From NCBI GenBank assembly GCA_947493175.1, contig CANLQD010000015.1, forward strand, positions 20,221 to 84,220: 64,000 bases of DNA, read 5' to 3'. The stretch comes from an uncultured Flavobacteriaceae bacterium (GTDB lineage: Bacteria; Bacteroidota; Bacteroidia; Flavobacteriales; Flavobacteriaceae). Under the pieces are notes generated by a model. The model ran no database searches. It had not been told where the DNA came from and worked only from the letters and a program-made list of their open reading frames with translations. The translations under genes were made by a program, and so were the position numbers. This document shows, piece by piece, positions 42,378 to 50,785 of this stretch (position 1 is the stretch's first letter; each line of letters starts with the position of its first letter).

Positions 42378-43694
42378 TTAATTGAGACTGGAGGCCACTT
42401 CCATCAAATAGGCACACAACAGGGCACCTCCGGTTCCTACCACATAGCCGAATACGGCCAATAACACCCCTACGGAGGTCAAGGAAGGGTGAAATTCCGC
42501 TGCCACCACGGGGGCCGATGCGGCACCGCCTACATTCGCCTGGCTCCCCACCGCCAAAAAGAAGTAGGGTGCTTTGATCAATTTGGCGACCAAAATCAAC
42601 AGTCCGGCGTGGATCGCAATCCAAATGAGCCCAACGGCCAACAGTCCGGGATTTTCCAGGATTTTGGTCAGGTCAATCTGCATGCCGATCGTCGCCACCA
42701 GCACATAGATGAACATACCCCCAATTTTGCTGGCCCCGGCCCCTTCGTAATTTTTTGCTTTGGTAAACGAAATCAAGATTCCGACAAGGGTCGCGATGAC
42801 GACCATCCAAAAGAAACCGGAACCTACGAATGACAAAAAGCTTTTGGGGTTGGCGACCGCCTCAAAGGTGTCTACCAGATAGGTACTGATGTGTCCGCCA
42901 AAAAAGTGGGCGATGCCTACCGCCGAAAAGGCCAAAAAAAGTAGCATCATATAATCCTGTAGGGTAGGTACCCGGGTAATTTTTTCGGCGAATTGGGTCA
43001 CCGTTACCTTGAGGCTTTCGATAGCCGAGGTATCGGCCTTTAGCCAACGGTCGATTCGTTTCGTCTTCCCGACACCGAGCAGCAAAATGGCCATCCAAAT
43101 ATTGGCCCCTATGACATCTACCAGCACCATTTGACCGAATTTATCGGGATTGTACTGAAATATTTCGAACATGGCCGCTTGGTTGGCGCCTCCGCCGATC
43201 CAACTTCCGGCGATGGTCGAGAGGCCCCGCCATACGGCATCAAAATCGTTACCGCCTACGGTTTCCGGGGAGAAGATAGAAACAATCAATATCGCTAAGG
43301 GGCCACCGATGATAATCCCCGCCGTACCCGTTAAGAACATCACCAAGGCCTTGGATCCCAAATTGGCTACGGCCTTTAAATCGATGCTCAGGGTCATCAA
43401 CACCAAGGCTGCGGGCAAAAGGTACCTACTGGCCACAAAATACAAGTTCGATTCGTGCTCTATGATTTCGCAGTTTTCGTTCAAGGTTTTCCATTTGTGG
43501 GCAATCAATCCGATCGAAGTGAGAATGCCGGGTAAGAGATAACACATTAATACGCCGGGAATAATGGCGTAGAATTTCCCCCAAAACCCTTTTTTGATAG
43601 CGGAAGTATAGAAAACAAAACCCAGGCAAAGTGCCAAAAGTCCTAATACGACGGTGTCGTCGGTAATGAGCGGGGAGGTAAATGTATCGTCCAT
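42378..43694 (-). CDS. DUF819 family membrane protein
   Basis: 438 residues, about eleven membrane helices. LITDDTVVLGLLALCLGFVF at the start, AGSWIGGGANQAAMFEIF in the middle and FFLAVGSQANVGGAASAPVV near the end are DUF819 (YjcL) signatures, with two inverted-topology halves like sodium/anion symporter folds. The substrate of the family is not established. It starts 36 bases after the HAD hydrolase stop on the same strand, so the two probably form an operon. Confidence 0.9.
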   Translation of the reverse strand: MDDTFTSPLITDDTVVLGLLALCLGFVFYTSAIKKGFWGKFYAIIPGVLMCYLLPGILTSIGLIAHKWKTLNENCEIIEHESNLYFVASRYLLPAALVLMTLSIDLKAVANLGSKALVMFLTGTAGIIIGGPLAILIVSIFSPETVGGNDFDAVWRGLSTIAGSWIGGGANQAAMFEIFQYNPDKFGQMVLVDVIGANIWMAILLLGVGKTKRIDRWLKADTSAIESLKVTVTQFAEKITRVPTLQDYMMLLFLAFSAVGIAHFFGGHISTYLVDTFEAVANPKSFLSFVGSGFFWMVVIATLVGILISFTKAKNYEGAGASKIGGMFIYVLVATIGMQIDLTKILENPGLLAVGLIWIAIHAGLLILVAKLIKAPYFFLAVGSQANVGGAASAPVVAAEFHPSLTSVGVLLAVFGYVVGTGGALLCAYLMEVASSLN

Positions 43695-43730
43695 GAAAAG
43701 TAAGGTTGCTTTTCAAATATAGCCAAACCT

Positions 43731-44558
43731 TTAGTATGTAGCGAGGTGTGTTTTGATAAAATGCGCCACCCCGTCCTCGGTATTTGATAGCGTAAGGTGA
43801 TCGGCGATTTCCTTTACTTCTGCCCGGGCGTTCCCAACGGCCACCCCACAGCCTACTTTTTGCAACATTTCCAGATCGTTGTAATTGTCGCCAAAGGCAA
43901 TCACATCGGAAAGGGTATCTCCCGGATTCAAAAGTTGCTGTATGGCGGAAAGTTTGGAGACCGATTTAGGGGCAATTTCAATCAGCGTATCGTTGGAACG
44001 GTACAAGTGCACCTTTGTATGCATTGATTGCTGCAACTGGGGAAAAATGGCATCTGCACTTTCCTTGGTGCCCATCAACATAATTTTATGTGCTCCGATT
44101 CCACGTTTTTCCCAATCGGTAAGTACCCCTTTGGTGGCTTTGAATACGGGGGATGACTTGGTATAGCGTATCTCTTTTTGCACCCGTTCGGAATCTTGTG
44201 GAACATACCACTCGTCTTTGTGGTAGAGCCCTACATGAATAGCGAGCGCATTTGCTTTGGTATGGATTTCCTGTACCTGCTCTATGGCGATTTCGGTCGA
44301 CGACAGTGTCTTGTTTTGATGCAGCACATAGGCACCGTTATAACAGATAAGGGGTTCGTTGGGGATACCCAGGTCCTGTTGAATATAGTGCATGGCTTTG
44401 GGCATACGAGCCGATACAAGTATGATTCGAACTTCTTTTCGGATACGTCGAATTTCGGAAATGGCAAAGGCCGATACGTCGCTTTTGTTGGCCAACAGCG
44501 TACTGTCGAGGTCGGAACAGAGGTATTTGTAGTTCAAGGTGCGGGGTTCAGGGTTCAA
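43731..44558 (-). CDS. Cof-type HAD-IIB phosphatase
   Basis: 275 residues. HAD motif I is YLCSDLDSTLL (D-x-D; the usual Gly after the second Asp is Ser); motif II IILVSARMPKAM; motif III Lys; motif IV VIAFGDNYNDLEML. The cap is of the C2B type. It acts on sugar phosphates or phosphorylated cofactors. No ATG start exists: the frame is closed upstream by TAA, and the only initiation codons before motif I are TTG at 44558 and TTG at 44537, both lying in CCTTGAA-type repeat sequence. The residues NPEPRT before motif I are thus repeat-derived. First gene of an operon with DUF819. Confidence 0.9.
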   Translation of the reverse strand: MNPEPRTLNYKYLCSDLDSTLLANKSDVSAFAISEIRRIRKEVRIILVSARMPKAMHYIQQDLGIPNEPLICYNGAYVLHQNKTLSSTEIAIEQVQEIHTKANALAIHVGLYHKDEWYVPQDSERVQKEIRYTKSSPVFKATKGVLTDWEKRGIGAHKIMLMGTKESADAIFPQLQQSMHTKVHLYRSNDTLIEIAPKSVSKLSAIQQLLNPGDTLSDVIAFGDNYNDLEMLQKVGCGVAVGNARAEVKEIADHLTLSNTEDGVAHFIKTHLATY

Positions 44559-44913
44559 CGTTTAAGGTTCAATGTGTTGTGATGGTATTTCGTTTGTATT
44601 TACAAGTGGGCAGTTGGCAGTGGCAGTTGGCAGGAAGGGTTGTTTTGGGTTCAAGGCTTAATGTTCAAGGTTCAAGGTGTTGGATGGTGTTTCGTTTGTA
44701 TTTGCCAAGTGGGCAGTTTGCGGTGGCAGTAGGCAGAAAGGGTTGTTTTGGGTTCAAGGTTTAATGTTCAGGGTTCAAGGTTCAAAGTGTCCGATGATAT
44801 TGTGTTTGAATTTGATACTTGTGTTTGTATTTGATATTTGAATTTGTGTTTGTATTTGATATTTGAATTTGATACTTGTATTTGAATTTGAACTTGACAC
44901 TTGCACTTGAGCT
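44532..44913. repeat. Composite short-tandem-repeat island (two higher-order units)
   Basis: Blocks follow one another in fixed order. TTTGTATTTGCCAAGT is followed by GGGCAGTTGGCAGTGGCAG, then GGCAGGAAGG-like, then TTTTGGGTTCAAGG with further TTCAAGG copies, then a GTTGGATGGTGTTTCG link, then TTTGTATTTG again. The GGCAG block starts near 44608 and 44711, a period of about 103. The right end (44800-44905) is a run of TTTGTATTTGATATTTGAA-type hexamers. It reaches the start codon of the HAD gene. Confidence 0.87.
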
Positions 44914-47112
44914 TTAAATATTCAGCCAGTACGTCAGTTTTAGATTGATGGACCGAAACCGCGGCGAAAACTGATTTACAAAATAGTTGTCGTTGTATAC
45001 GATAAAAAGATCCGACAAGGGGGCAAAACGCCATTGCAGTCGGGAGTTGATGCCTAAATTATCCCGTTGGTTGCTGTACTGGAACAGGGTGGTCCAGAAA
45101 ATCGATTTGCTGAATGTCAGCTCTACCCGCGGACTCACCAACCACAAGCCTGCACTGGGGTAGGGGTCTGGGAGAGATATTCTATCGTAGTTCAATTGCA
45201 GCGATATCAAGGCCTTTGGTTGTATGCGCAATGCCATTTGCGCTTCTAATGAAAACAAGTTTCCGTTAAAAAAACGTCCGATAGTCGACTCCCCGCTATA
45301 GGAAAACACCTGCGCCCGGTTCGATTGGTAGAAAAAATTCACGCTGTTATAATGATATCCTTGTAGATTGGGCAAGGGAACACCATCATCATCGCCCGCG
45401 GGTACAAAGTCGTCGTCCTCTGCGGTCAGAAAGGTGAAGGTATTGGTGAAGCCCATCCCGAATTCGGATTGGTTCTGTAATTCCATCCTAGCCGAAGCAT
45501 TGATGGCATGGTCCGTTTTCTGATAGTCGAGCTTTGGGCGCCAGGTGATAATGGGAAAAAATTCGATTCCGATATTATTGATTTTATCACTTTTGGGCCA
45601 GAATACGGCTTCGGCCGAAGTGGCCGACTTTACGATATCGGTACGGCGAATAAAACCCAAGTCCGATTCAAAGTCATCATCGACGTAGACCCAATCGGTA
45701 AAAAAGTTAAAAAAGCGGGAGTTGCGCCCTACAAAGGCGCCAAGCGACAGGTTGCCCACATCGTCATCGGGCTGAAACGATTTATGGGTATAGAATTTTC
45801 CCAACCAACGGTTATCGGCCGATGCGAGATTGTAATCGATGCCCACCACGCGATTGTATTCATCTTCCCTTTCGATAAAATCGTAGTCCTCAAAAGACTG
45901 TCGATTAATGAAGAACATACCGAAGTTCGAACGGGCAAAAACTTTCTTTTGAATGGCCAACATGGTATTGTTATTCGAGGCGATGTTGTTCTCCAAATCT
46001 TCATCGGTCTGTATGCTGAGAAAGCCCAGTCGCCAGTCTTCATTGAGCTTGCCACTGAGACGCACGCCTCCCAAAATTCGATTTTCGATAGAATTGCCAG
46101 CGGTGTCCGACGCGATTCCGATTCGTCGGGAAAAGAAAGGATTGGCATCACGGCCACCACCAAAACTGCCAAAAAGGTCGCTGTTGTCGATAAAGAACTG
46201 CCGGCGCTCCGGGAGTCCTATTTCAAAACGGGTCAGGTTGGTAATAATATCATCGACTTCCACGTTCGAAAAATCGGGATTGATGGTCACGTCGAGATTC
46301 ATACCATTGCCAATGGCGACTTTGGCGTCTCCACCCACCTTTAGATTGGTAAGACTTTGGTCGGTTTCAAAATCTTTTTCTGCAATGGCATTCACGTAGG
46401 GAATCAGTGCCAAGGGCGTACGAAAGCGGCCCAAGGGCTTTTCAAAAATCATATCCCCCATGAAAGCGAGATTGAAAATCAGCTGGTTTTGGGGCACTTT
46501 GTACCAAACACTGCGTTCATTGGTCTGTTGGTCGAAACGGTAGCTTTGAAAACGCCATTTGGTCTCCCCCTCCTTAAATTTAAAAGAGGTTAGGGGTATG
46601 GCCAGCTCAGCAGTATAATAACCTTCATAGAGTTGGGATTCACCCTTCCATTTTACATCCCATGAAGTGGTAAACCCTCGTAAATCTTGACCGCCACTAG
46701 AGATAAGCGCCTCTCTTCGCACTCCCAGTGGGTTGATACCAAAAAGGAAGGCATTGGTACCATCGTTAAAGGTGTCGAACAACAGACTAATATTATCGCT
46801 GCTGCCCGCCCGAAAGTCGCGTTGCAGCGACGAGATAACCCAATCGTCTCCCACCGACTTTACCGTAATACCAATGTATAAAGTGGTATTGTTATAGATC
46901 ATTTTAATATCGGTCGGCTGTTCTGCAAGGATAGAATCGGAGGGGAAATACTGTTGAAAGTCCTTGGCACTATCAGCAGTTTCCCAAACGGCTTCATCCA
47001 AAATACCATCTACTTTTAAAACATCCGTAACGTATTTTACCTGAAAAGACTTGGTTTGGCTAAAAGCGGAAATAGAAACTAGCAGCAAAAGAATGCTGAA
47101 CGTTTTGGTCAT
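44914..47112 (-). CDS. DUF5916 protein with CBM9-like N-terminal domain
   Basis: About 732 residues from the ATG at 47112, which gives the signal peptide MTKTFSILLLLVSISAFSQ (an ATG at 47136 adds eight polar residues). Residues 25-220 are a carbohydrate-binding family 9-like domain: LKVDGILDEAVWETADSAKD, IGITVKSVGDDWV, YTAELAIPLTSFKF. The remainder is the DUF5916 barrel-like region (LNLDVTINPDFSNVEVDD-type with LPERRQFFIDNSDLFGSFG), ending INLKLTYWLNI, an aromatic final strand. Probably an outer-membrane protein; substrate unknown. Flanked on both sides by composite repeat islands. Confidence 0.9.
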   Translation of the reverse strand: MTKTFSILLLLVSISAFSQTKSFQVKYVTDVLKVDGILDEAVWETADSAKDFQQYFPSDSILAEQPTDIKMIYNNTTLYIGITVKSVGDDWVISSLQRDFRAGSSDNISLLFDTFNDGTNAFLFGINPLGVRREALISSGGQDLRGFTTSWDVKWKGESQLYEGYYTAELAIPLTSFKFKEGETKWRFQSYRFDQQTNERSVWYKVPQNQLIFNLAFMGDMIFEKPLGRFRTPLALIPYVNAIAEKDFETDQSLTNLKVGGDAKVAIGNGMNLDVTINPDFSNVEVDDIITNLTRFEIGLPERRQFFIDNSDLFGSFGGGRDANPFFSRRIGIASDTAGNSIENRILGGVRLSGKLNEDWRLGFLSIQTDEDLENNIASNNNTMLAIQKKVFARSNFGMFFINRQSFEDYDFIEREDEYNRVVGIDYNLASADNRWLGKFYTHKSFQPDDDVGNLSLGAFVGRNSRFFNFFTDWVYVDDDFESDLGFIRRTDIVKSATSAEAVFWPKSDKINNIGIEFFPIITWRPKLDYQKTDHAINASARMELQNQSEFGMGFTNTFTFLTAEDDDFVPAGDDDGVPLPNLQGYHYNSVNFFYQSNRAQVFSYSGESTIGRFFNGNLFSLEAQMALRIQPKALISLQLNYDRISLPDPYPSAGLWLVSPRVELTFSKSIFWTTLFQYSNQRDNLGINSRLQWRFAPLSDLFIVYNDNYFVNQFSPRFRSINLKLTYWLNI

Positions 47113-47194
47113 TGGTTTGGAATTAGCTGATAGCAAATTTACCGCTTTTAAGCGTTAAGGAAATCCCAAAATTGAGTGCGCTTTTTAAAGTAGG

Positions 47195-47640
47195 CAATCT
47201 TCAGTGGCAGTAGGCAGAAAGGTTCGTTCAGGGTTCAAGGTTCGAAGTTCAATGTTCAAGGTCTTGGATGGGGTTGTGTTTGTATTTGTGTTTGCCGAGT
47301 AGGCGGTCGGCAGTGGCAGTAGGCAGGAAGGTTTGTTTTAGGGTTCAAGGTTCAAAGTTCAAGGTTCAAGGTGTTAGATGGTGTTTAGGTTGTATTTGCC
47401 AAGTTAGCAGTTGGCGGTGGCAGTTGGCAGAAAGGTTCGTTCAGGGTTCAATGTTAATGGTTCAAGGTTGAAGGTGTCAGATGGTGTTGTGTTTGAGTTT
47501 GAATTTGATGTTTGAATTTGTATTTGCCAAGTGGGCAGTAGGCAGGAAGGTTTGTTTAAGGTTCAAGGTTGAAGGTGTCAGATGATGTTGTGTTTGAGTT
47601 TGAATTTGATGTTTGAATTTGTATTTGTGCTTGAACCTGA
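47195..47640. repeat. Composite short-tandem-repeat island (four higher-order units)
   Basis: Same block order as at 44.6 kb. GGCAG blocks begin near 47204, 47302, 47405 and 47533 (spacing about 100, 103 and 128); each is followed by TTCAAGG copies, a GATGGTGTTG link and TTTGTATTTG or TTTGAATTTG hexamers. The last two units share an almost identical stretch of over 60 bases. It occupies nearly the whole gap upstream of the DUF5916 gene. Confidence 0.88.
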
Positions 47641-47652
47641 CACCTGAACTTA

Positions 47653-47823
47653 TCAAGTCGTGTCGTTCTTCTTTTTTGGAGCGCGTTTGGCCTCTTTTAA
47701 CGATTTCATGAGAAGGTATTCGATTTGGCCATTGGTACTACGGAACTCATCGGCCGCCCATTTCTCGATCGCCTTGAGCATGTCTTCGTTCAACCGCAAT
47801 GCAAATGCCTTTTTCTTGGCCAT
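47653..47823 (-). CDS. Small ribbon-helix-helix (Arc/CopG-like) protein
   Basis: 56 residues: MAKKKAFALRLNEDMLKAIE, then WAADEFRSTNGQIEYLLMKS, then a basic tail KEAKRAPKKKNDTT. The FALRLNEDML strand followed by two helices with R-S-x-N-G-Q-I-E is a ribbon-helix-helix DNA-binding domain. It starts 2 bases after the stop of the alpha/beta hydrolase gene and is the last gene of the SPFH operon. Small Arc-like genes next to SPFH genes are seen in other bacteria; its target is unknown. No toxin partner is evident. Confidence 0.85.
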   Translation of the reverse strand: MAKKKAFALRLNEDMLKAIEKWAADEFRSTNGQIEYLLMKSLKEAKRAPKKKNDTT

Positions 47824-47825
47824 AT

Positions 47826-48758
47826 TCAAGATTTAATAAATTCCGTAATTACATCGACCAAGATAGTGGATAGCGGAAACTTTTCATCGGTATAGGCGGC
47901 TACATTCTCGGTTTCTGAATGTACTTCCTTCAATACGTGGTTCATTCTTGGAATGATTTTTAGGGTAGAACCGGGCAGGGCTTTATGTAGGTTTTCTGCA
48001 TTACCAACCCCTATCTGTAGGTCGGCATCTCCGTTTAAGATAAGGGTGGGTACAGATACTTTGGCTATTTCTTCCCGTGGATCAAGCATCATCCAATGTT
48101 TTAGGAATTTTTGATTCTTTGGGGCAAATAGACCTAATAAAAAAGGGTTGACGGTTTCAATGGTATCGGTTTCCCGTAACTCATCAAAATATTGTTGGGC
48201 CACGACGCCCATTTCCTTTTGCTGTTTGCTTAACTGGTCTACAATCGTACGGTCGATGGGCTCTCCGGATCCAGCGAGCGAAACGTATTTGGAAATGCTT
48301 TCGTCCACGGCCAACATAGCGACCAATGATCCTTGGCTGTGCCCGATTAGGACAATTTCGGAAAACCGTGTATCCTCCTTAAAATAATCGATGGCCCGTT
48401 GAACATCTTCCACAAAGTCGTTCAAGGTGATGTTGGCAGATAGTTTATCTAAATTGCCCTTGGTAGCGGTGCGTTTGTCGTATCGATAGAAAGCGATACC
48501 CCTTCGCACCAAACTATCGCTAAGGGTCTTGATATAGTTGGCGTTGATGGCGAGTCCGGCTTGGTTCCCGTCCCTATCGATATTTCCAGAGCCATGTACA
48601 AAGATGATCAAGGGGAGCTTCTTGCCATCGGGAACGAAGGTCAAGGTACCGGGAAGTACTATTTCCCCATGATGTAGCGCAAGGTTTTCAACGAGTGGTT
48701 CCTGACCGTACAATCGGGAAAGCAGGCAACATAGCAGCAGTACTACAATCTTTAGCAT
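47826..48758 (-). CDS. Exported alpha/beta hydrolase
   Basis: 310 residues. Signal peptide (MLKIVVLLLCCLLSRLYG), then the alpha/beta fold: LPLIIFVHGSGNIDRDGN (oxyanion loop), the nucleophile elbow IVLIGHSQGSLVAML with Ser, the acid in LILNGDADLQIG and the His in IPRMNHVLKEVH. The P-G-T-L-T-F opening and the D-R-D-G-N loop match the group of esterases often annotated as dienelactone-hydrolase- or S9-like lipases. Acts outside the cytoplasm. Fourth gene of the SPFH operon, 2 bases after the DUF4177 stop. Confidence 0.9.
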   Translation of the reverse strand: MLKIVVLLLCCLLSRLYGQEPLVENLALHHGEIVLPGTLTFVPDGKKLPLIIFVHGSGNIDRDGNQAGLAINANYIKTLSDSLVRRGIAFYRYDKRTATKGNLDKLSANITLNDFVEDVQRAIDYFKEDTRFSEIVLIGHSQGSLVAMLAVDESISKYVSLAGSGEPIDRTIVDQLSKQQKEMGVVAQQYFDELRETDTIETVNPFLLGLFAPKNQKFLKHWMMLDPREEIAKVSVPTLILNGDADLQIGVGNAENLHKALPGSTLKIIPRMNHVLKEVHSETENVAAYTDEKFPLSTILVDVITEFIKS

Positions 48759-48760
48759 GG

Positions 48761-48931
48761 TTAGTTTTTAGCGCGTTCCAGAATTACTTTTACCGCGGTA
48801 CTATGCGACGGAATGTAGGCACTTTTTACAATCCATCCCTGTCGCGCATAGTCGTTCAGCTGTTTTTCAAATTCGGCATCGCTGTCTCCGAATAGCTTTG
48901 ATTTCTGTTTGATGATTTTATACTCTTTCAT
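48761..48931 (-). CDS. DUF4177 domain protein
   Basis: 56 residues: MKEYKIIKQKSKLFGDSDAE, then FEKQLNDYARQGWIVKSAYI, then a closing VKVILERAKN strand. The Y-K-I-I strand, F-E-x-x-L-N-x-Y-A-x-x-G-W helix and L-E-R strand are the DUF4177 pattern (a small beta-alpha-beta-beta fold, function unknown). It overlaps the upstream membrane-protein gene by four bases (ATGA), so translation is coupled. Confidence 0.85.
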   Translation of the reverse strand: MKEYKIIKQKSKLFGDSDAEFEKQLNDYARQGWIVKSAYIPSHSTAVKVILERAKN

Positions 48932-49416
48932 GGTTTTTGATATATATGAATAACAGTTTGGGCCTCCATTTGCTTTTGGGTGCCGATTAAAAGTTTCTTG
49001 CCATTTTTCAACAGTAATTGAATCCCTTTATTTCCTTTCACGTTGTAGGCTTTGCCTTTTCCAAAGGAAATACGGTATCCCCATCCGCCATATTCCAAAA
49101 TGGGGCTGTAGGTACGGACGTTTATTTCGGCGATTTCCTCCCATTTGATCAACCGTTTTGAGCTATGAAATGGCGAAAAGCGATAGTGTACTCCCTGTTC
49201 GTCAATTTGGGTTTCTAGACGTAATGCGTATACAAACACCATGCTCAACGGTATAAAGAGCAGTGCGACCACCTGACCGAAGCCTTCCGCCGAGGCCGTC
49301 CATTTACCGATAACGAACCATTGGTAACAGGCATACAGCAAAGAGCCTACTATAACTAAGTTGATGAGTTGTAGCCACCAATGGTCAAATCGTTGTATTT
49401 CGTTAAAGACCCGCAT
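48928..49416 (-). CDS. Two-helix membrane protein with PH-like C-terminal domain
   Basis: 162 residues. Two spans (about 15-36, LQLINLVIVGSLLYACYQWF; 47-66, VVALLFIPLSMVFVYALRL). The C-terminal domain of about 90 residues (QGVHYRFSPFHSSKRLIKWE, GWGYRISFGKGKAYNVKGNK, LLIGTQKQMEAQTVI) looks like the bacterial PH-like domains that sit on the membrane inner face. It ends 5 bases before the SPFH unit and is coupled to the DUF4177 gene. Function unknown. Confidence 0.75.
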   Translation of the reverse strand: MRVFNEIQRFDHWWLQLINLVIVGSLLYACYQWFVIGKWTASAEGFGQVVALLFIPLSMVFVYALRLETQIDEQGVHYRFSPFHSSKRLIKWEEIAEINVRTYSPILEYGGWGYRISFGKGKAYNVKGNKGIQLLLKNGKKLLIGTQKQMEAQTVIHIYQKP

Positions 49417-49421
49417 ATTTT

Positions 49422-50282
49422 CTAGTGGTTTAGAGTTCCGGTATTTACTATGGGAGCAGCATCCTTATCAGAGCAAAGTACGACCATAAGGTTGCTGACC
49501 ATTGCCGCTTTTCGTTCCTCGTCGAGCGCTACCACTTCATTCTTGTTCAATTCTTCCAAGGCCATTTCAACCATGCTCACGGCCCCTTCTACAATTTTAT
49601 GACGGGCCGCCACGATGGCGGTTGCCTGTTGCCTTTTCAACATAGCATTGGCGATTTCCTGTGCATAGGCCAAATAACCGATACGTGCTTCCAATACCTC
49701 GATACCGGCCATTCCCAGCCGTTCCTGAATCTCCTTTTCCAAGGCTTCGCTTACCTCATTTACACTAGAGCGAAGCGTAATATCCTCGTCCAGGCCTTCA
49801 TCGGCAAAGTTGTCATAAGGGTACATGCTCGCTAATTTACGTACGGCCGCATCGGTCTGTACACGTACAAAGTTTTGATAATCATCTACATCAAATGCCG
49901 CTTTATAAGTGTCGGTGACCCGCCATACCAGAATAGTACTGATCATGACCGGGTTTCCCAGCTTGTCGTTCACCTTTAAACGTTCACTATCAAAGTTACT
50001 GGCACGGAGGGAAATTTTCTTTTTACTGAAGAGCGGGTTTACCCAGAAGAGGCCATTTTTCTTAATAGTGCCCACATACTTTCCGAATAACAACAATACT
50101 CGGGAGCTGTTCGGATTTACCAGCACAAACCCCGGAATCATTACGATTCCGATAAAAATAAGCAGGGCAGGCAGTAGATGCTGAAGTCGGATCAGCAATA
50201 CCGTGCCGCCGATGATCGCCGCCAAAGCCACGGCAAGCATCAAGTAGCCGCTCAACGGTTGAATGGTTTTTTCGTTTGTCAT
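49422..50282 (-). CDS. SPFH domain-containing membrane protein (stomatin/prohibitin-like)
   Basis: 286 residues. Two hydrophobic helices at the N-terminus (LMLAVALAAIIGGTVLLI; HLLPALLIFIGIVMIPGFVL) are followed by the SPFH core: SRVLLLFGKYVGTIKKNGLF, GNPVMISTILVWRVTDTYKA, DYQNFVRVQTDAAVRKLASM. Then comes a coiled-coil region (ALEKEIQERLGMAGIEVLEA, AYAQEIANAMLKRQQATAIV). SPFH proteins form membrane rings or microdomains. First gene of a five-gene minus-strand operon with a good promoter upstream; the next stop-start gap is 5 bases. Confidence 0.93.
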   Translation of the reverse strand: MTNEKTIQPLSGYLMLAVALAAIIGGTVLLIRLQHLLPALLIFIGIVMIPGFVLVNPNSSRVLLLFGKYVGTIKKNGLFWVNPLFSKKKISLRASNFDSERLKVNDKLGNPVMISTILVWRVTDTYKAAFDVDDYQNFVRVQTDAAVRKLASMYPYDNFADEGLDEDITLRSSVNEVSEALEKEIQERLGMAGIEVLEARIGYLAYAQEIANAMLKRQQATAIVAARHKIVEGAVSMVEMALEELNKNEVVALDEERKAAMVSNLMVVLCSDKDAAPIVNTGTLNH

Positions 50283-50318
50283 ATTTATTTTAGTTTATGT
50301 GATATTAAAATGATATCA

Positions 50319-50348
50319 TAAAGATATAAAAATAAATTAATTGGACAA
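50319..50348 (-). promoter_or_regulatory. Promoter of the SPFH operon
   Basis: On the minus strand TTG (50348-50346), exactly 19 bases, then TATCTTTA (50326-50319; 7 of 8 to TAnnTTTG), 37 bases before the SPFH ATG. The region is strongly AT-rich. Confidence 0.62.
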
Positions 50349-50395
50349 ATTTTTTGGCGATGGGCATCGCTTTTGTATTTTCTGACTTTGGTGGC

Positions 50396-50780
50396 AATAC
50401 AAATACAAATACAAATACAAATACAAACACAAATACAAACACAAACTCAAACGTCAAATACAAACACAAACACAAACGTCAAATACAAACACAAACTCAA
50501 ACGTCAAATTCAAATACAACAAGAACAATGGGAGTACTATGGGACGGCGGAAAATGGGGTCAAATATACTTGAAACACGTAGTGAACCTTGAACCTAAAA
50601 CCCTGAACCTTGAGCCCAAAACAACCCTTTCTGCCTGCTGCTACCGCCAACTGCTAACTTGGCAGATACAACCTAAACACCATCTAACACCTTGAACCCT
50701 GAACCTTGAACATTAAGCCTTGGACCCTGAACGAACCTTCCTGCCAACTGCCACTGCCAACTGTCCACTGCCACCTGATT
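50396..50780. repeat. Composite short-tandem-repeat island, inverted orientation
   Basis: Here the plus strand carries the complement of the 44.6 and 47.2 kb units. (AAATAC)n with ACAAACACAAA variants (50396-50515) comes first. Then CCTTGAACC blocks, TTTCTGCCTGCTGCTACCG and GCCAACTGCTAACTTGGCA. A second unit follows with CCTTGAACCCTGAACC and CTTCCTGCCAACTGCCACTG. It sits between the SPFH promoter and the end of the PBP1 gene. Confidence 0.87.
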
Positions 50781-50785
50781 ACTGC

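Noticed and set aside
45508..46344. 278-codon plus-strand frame opposite DUF5916
   Set aside because: Antisense to a well-supported gene with a signal peptide and family motifs; the frame has no recognisable domain.
47653..47823. Antitoxin of a toxin-antitoxin pair
   Set aside because: It is a ribbon-helix-helix protein, but its neighbour is an exported hydrolase with a signal peptide, not a toxin-sized cytoplasmic protein.
44532..50780. CRISPR array
   Set aside because: The repeats are short, drifted and contiguous, with no unique spacers of constant length and no cas genes in the window.
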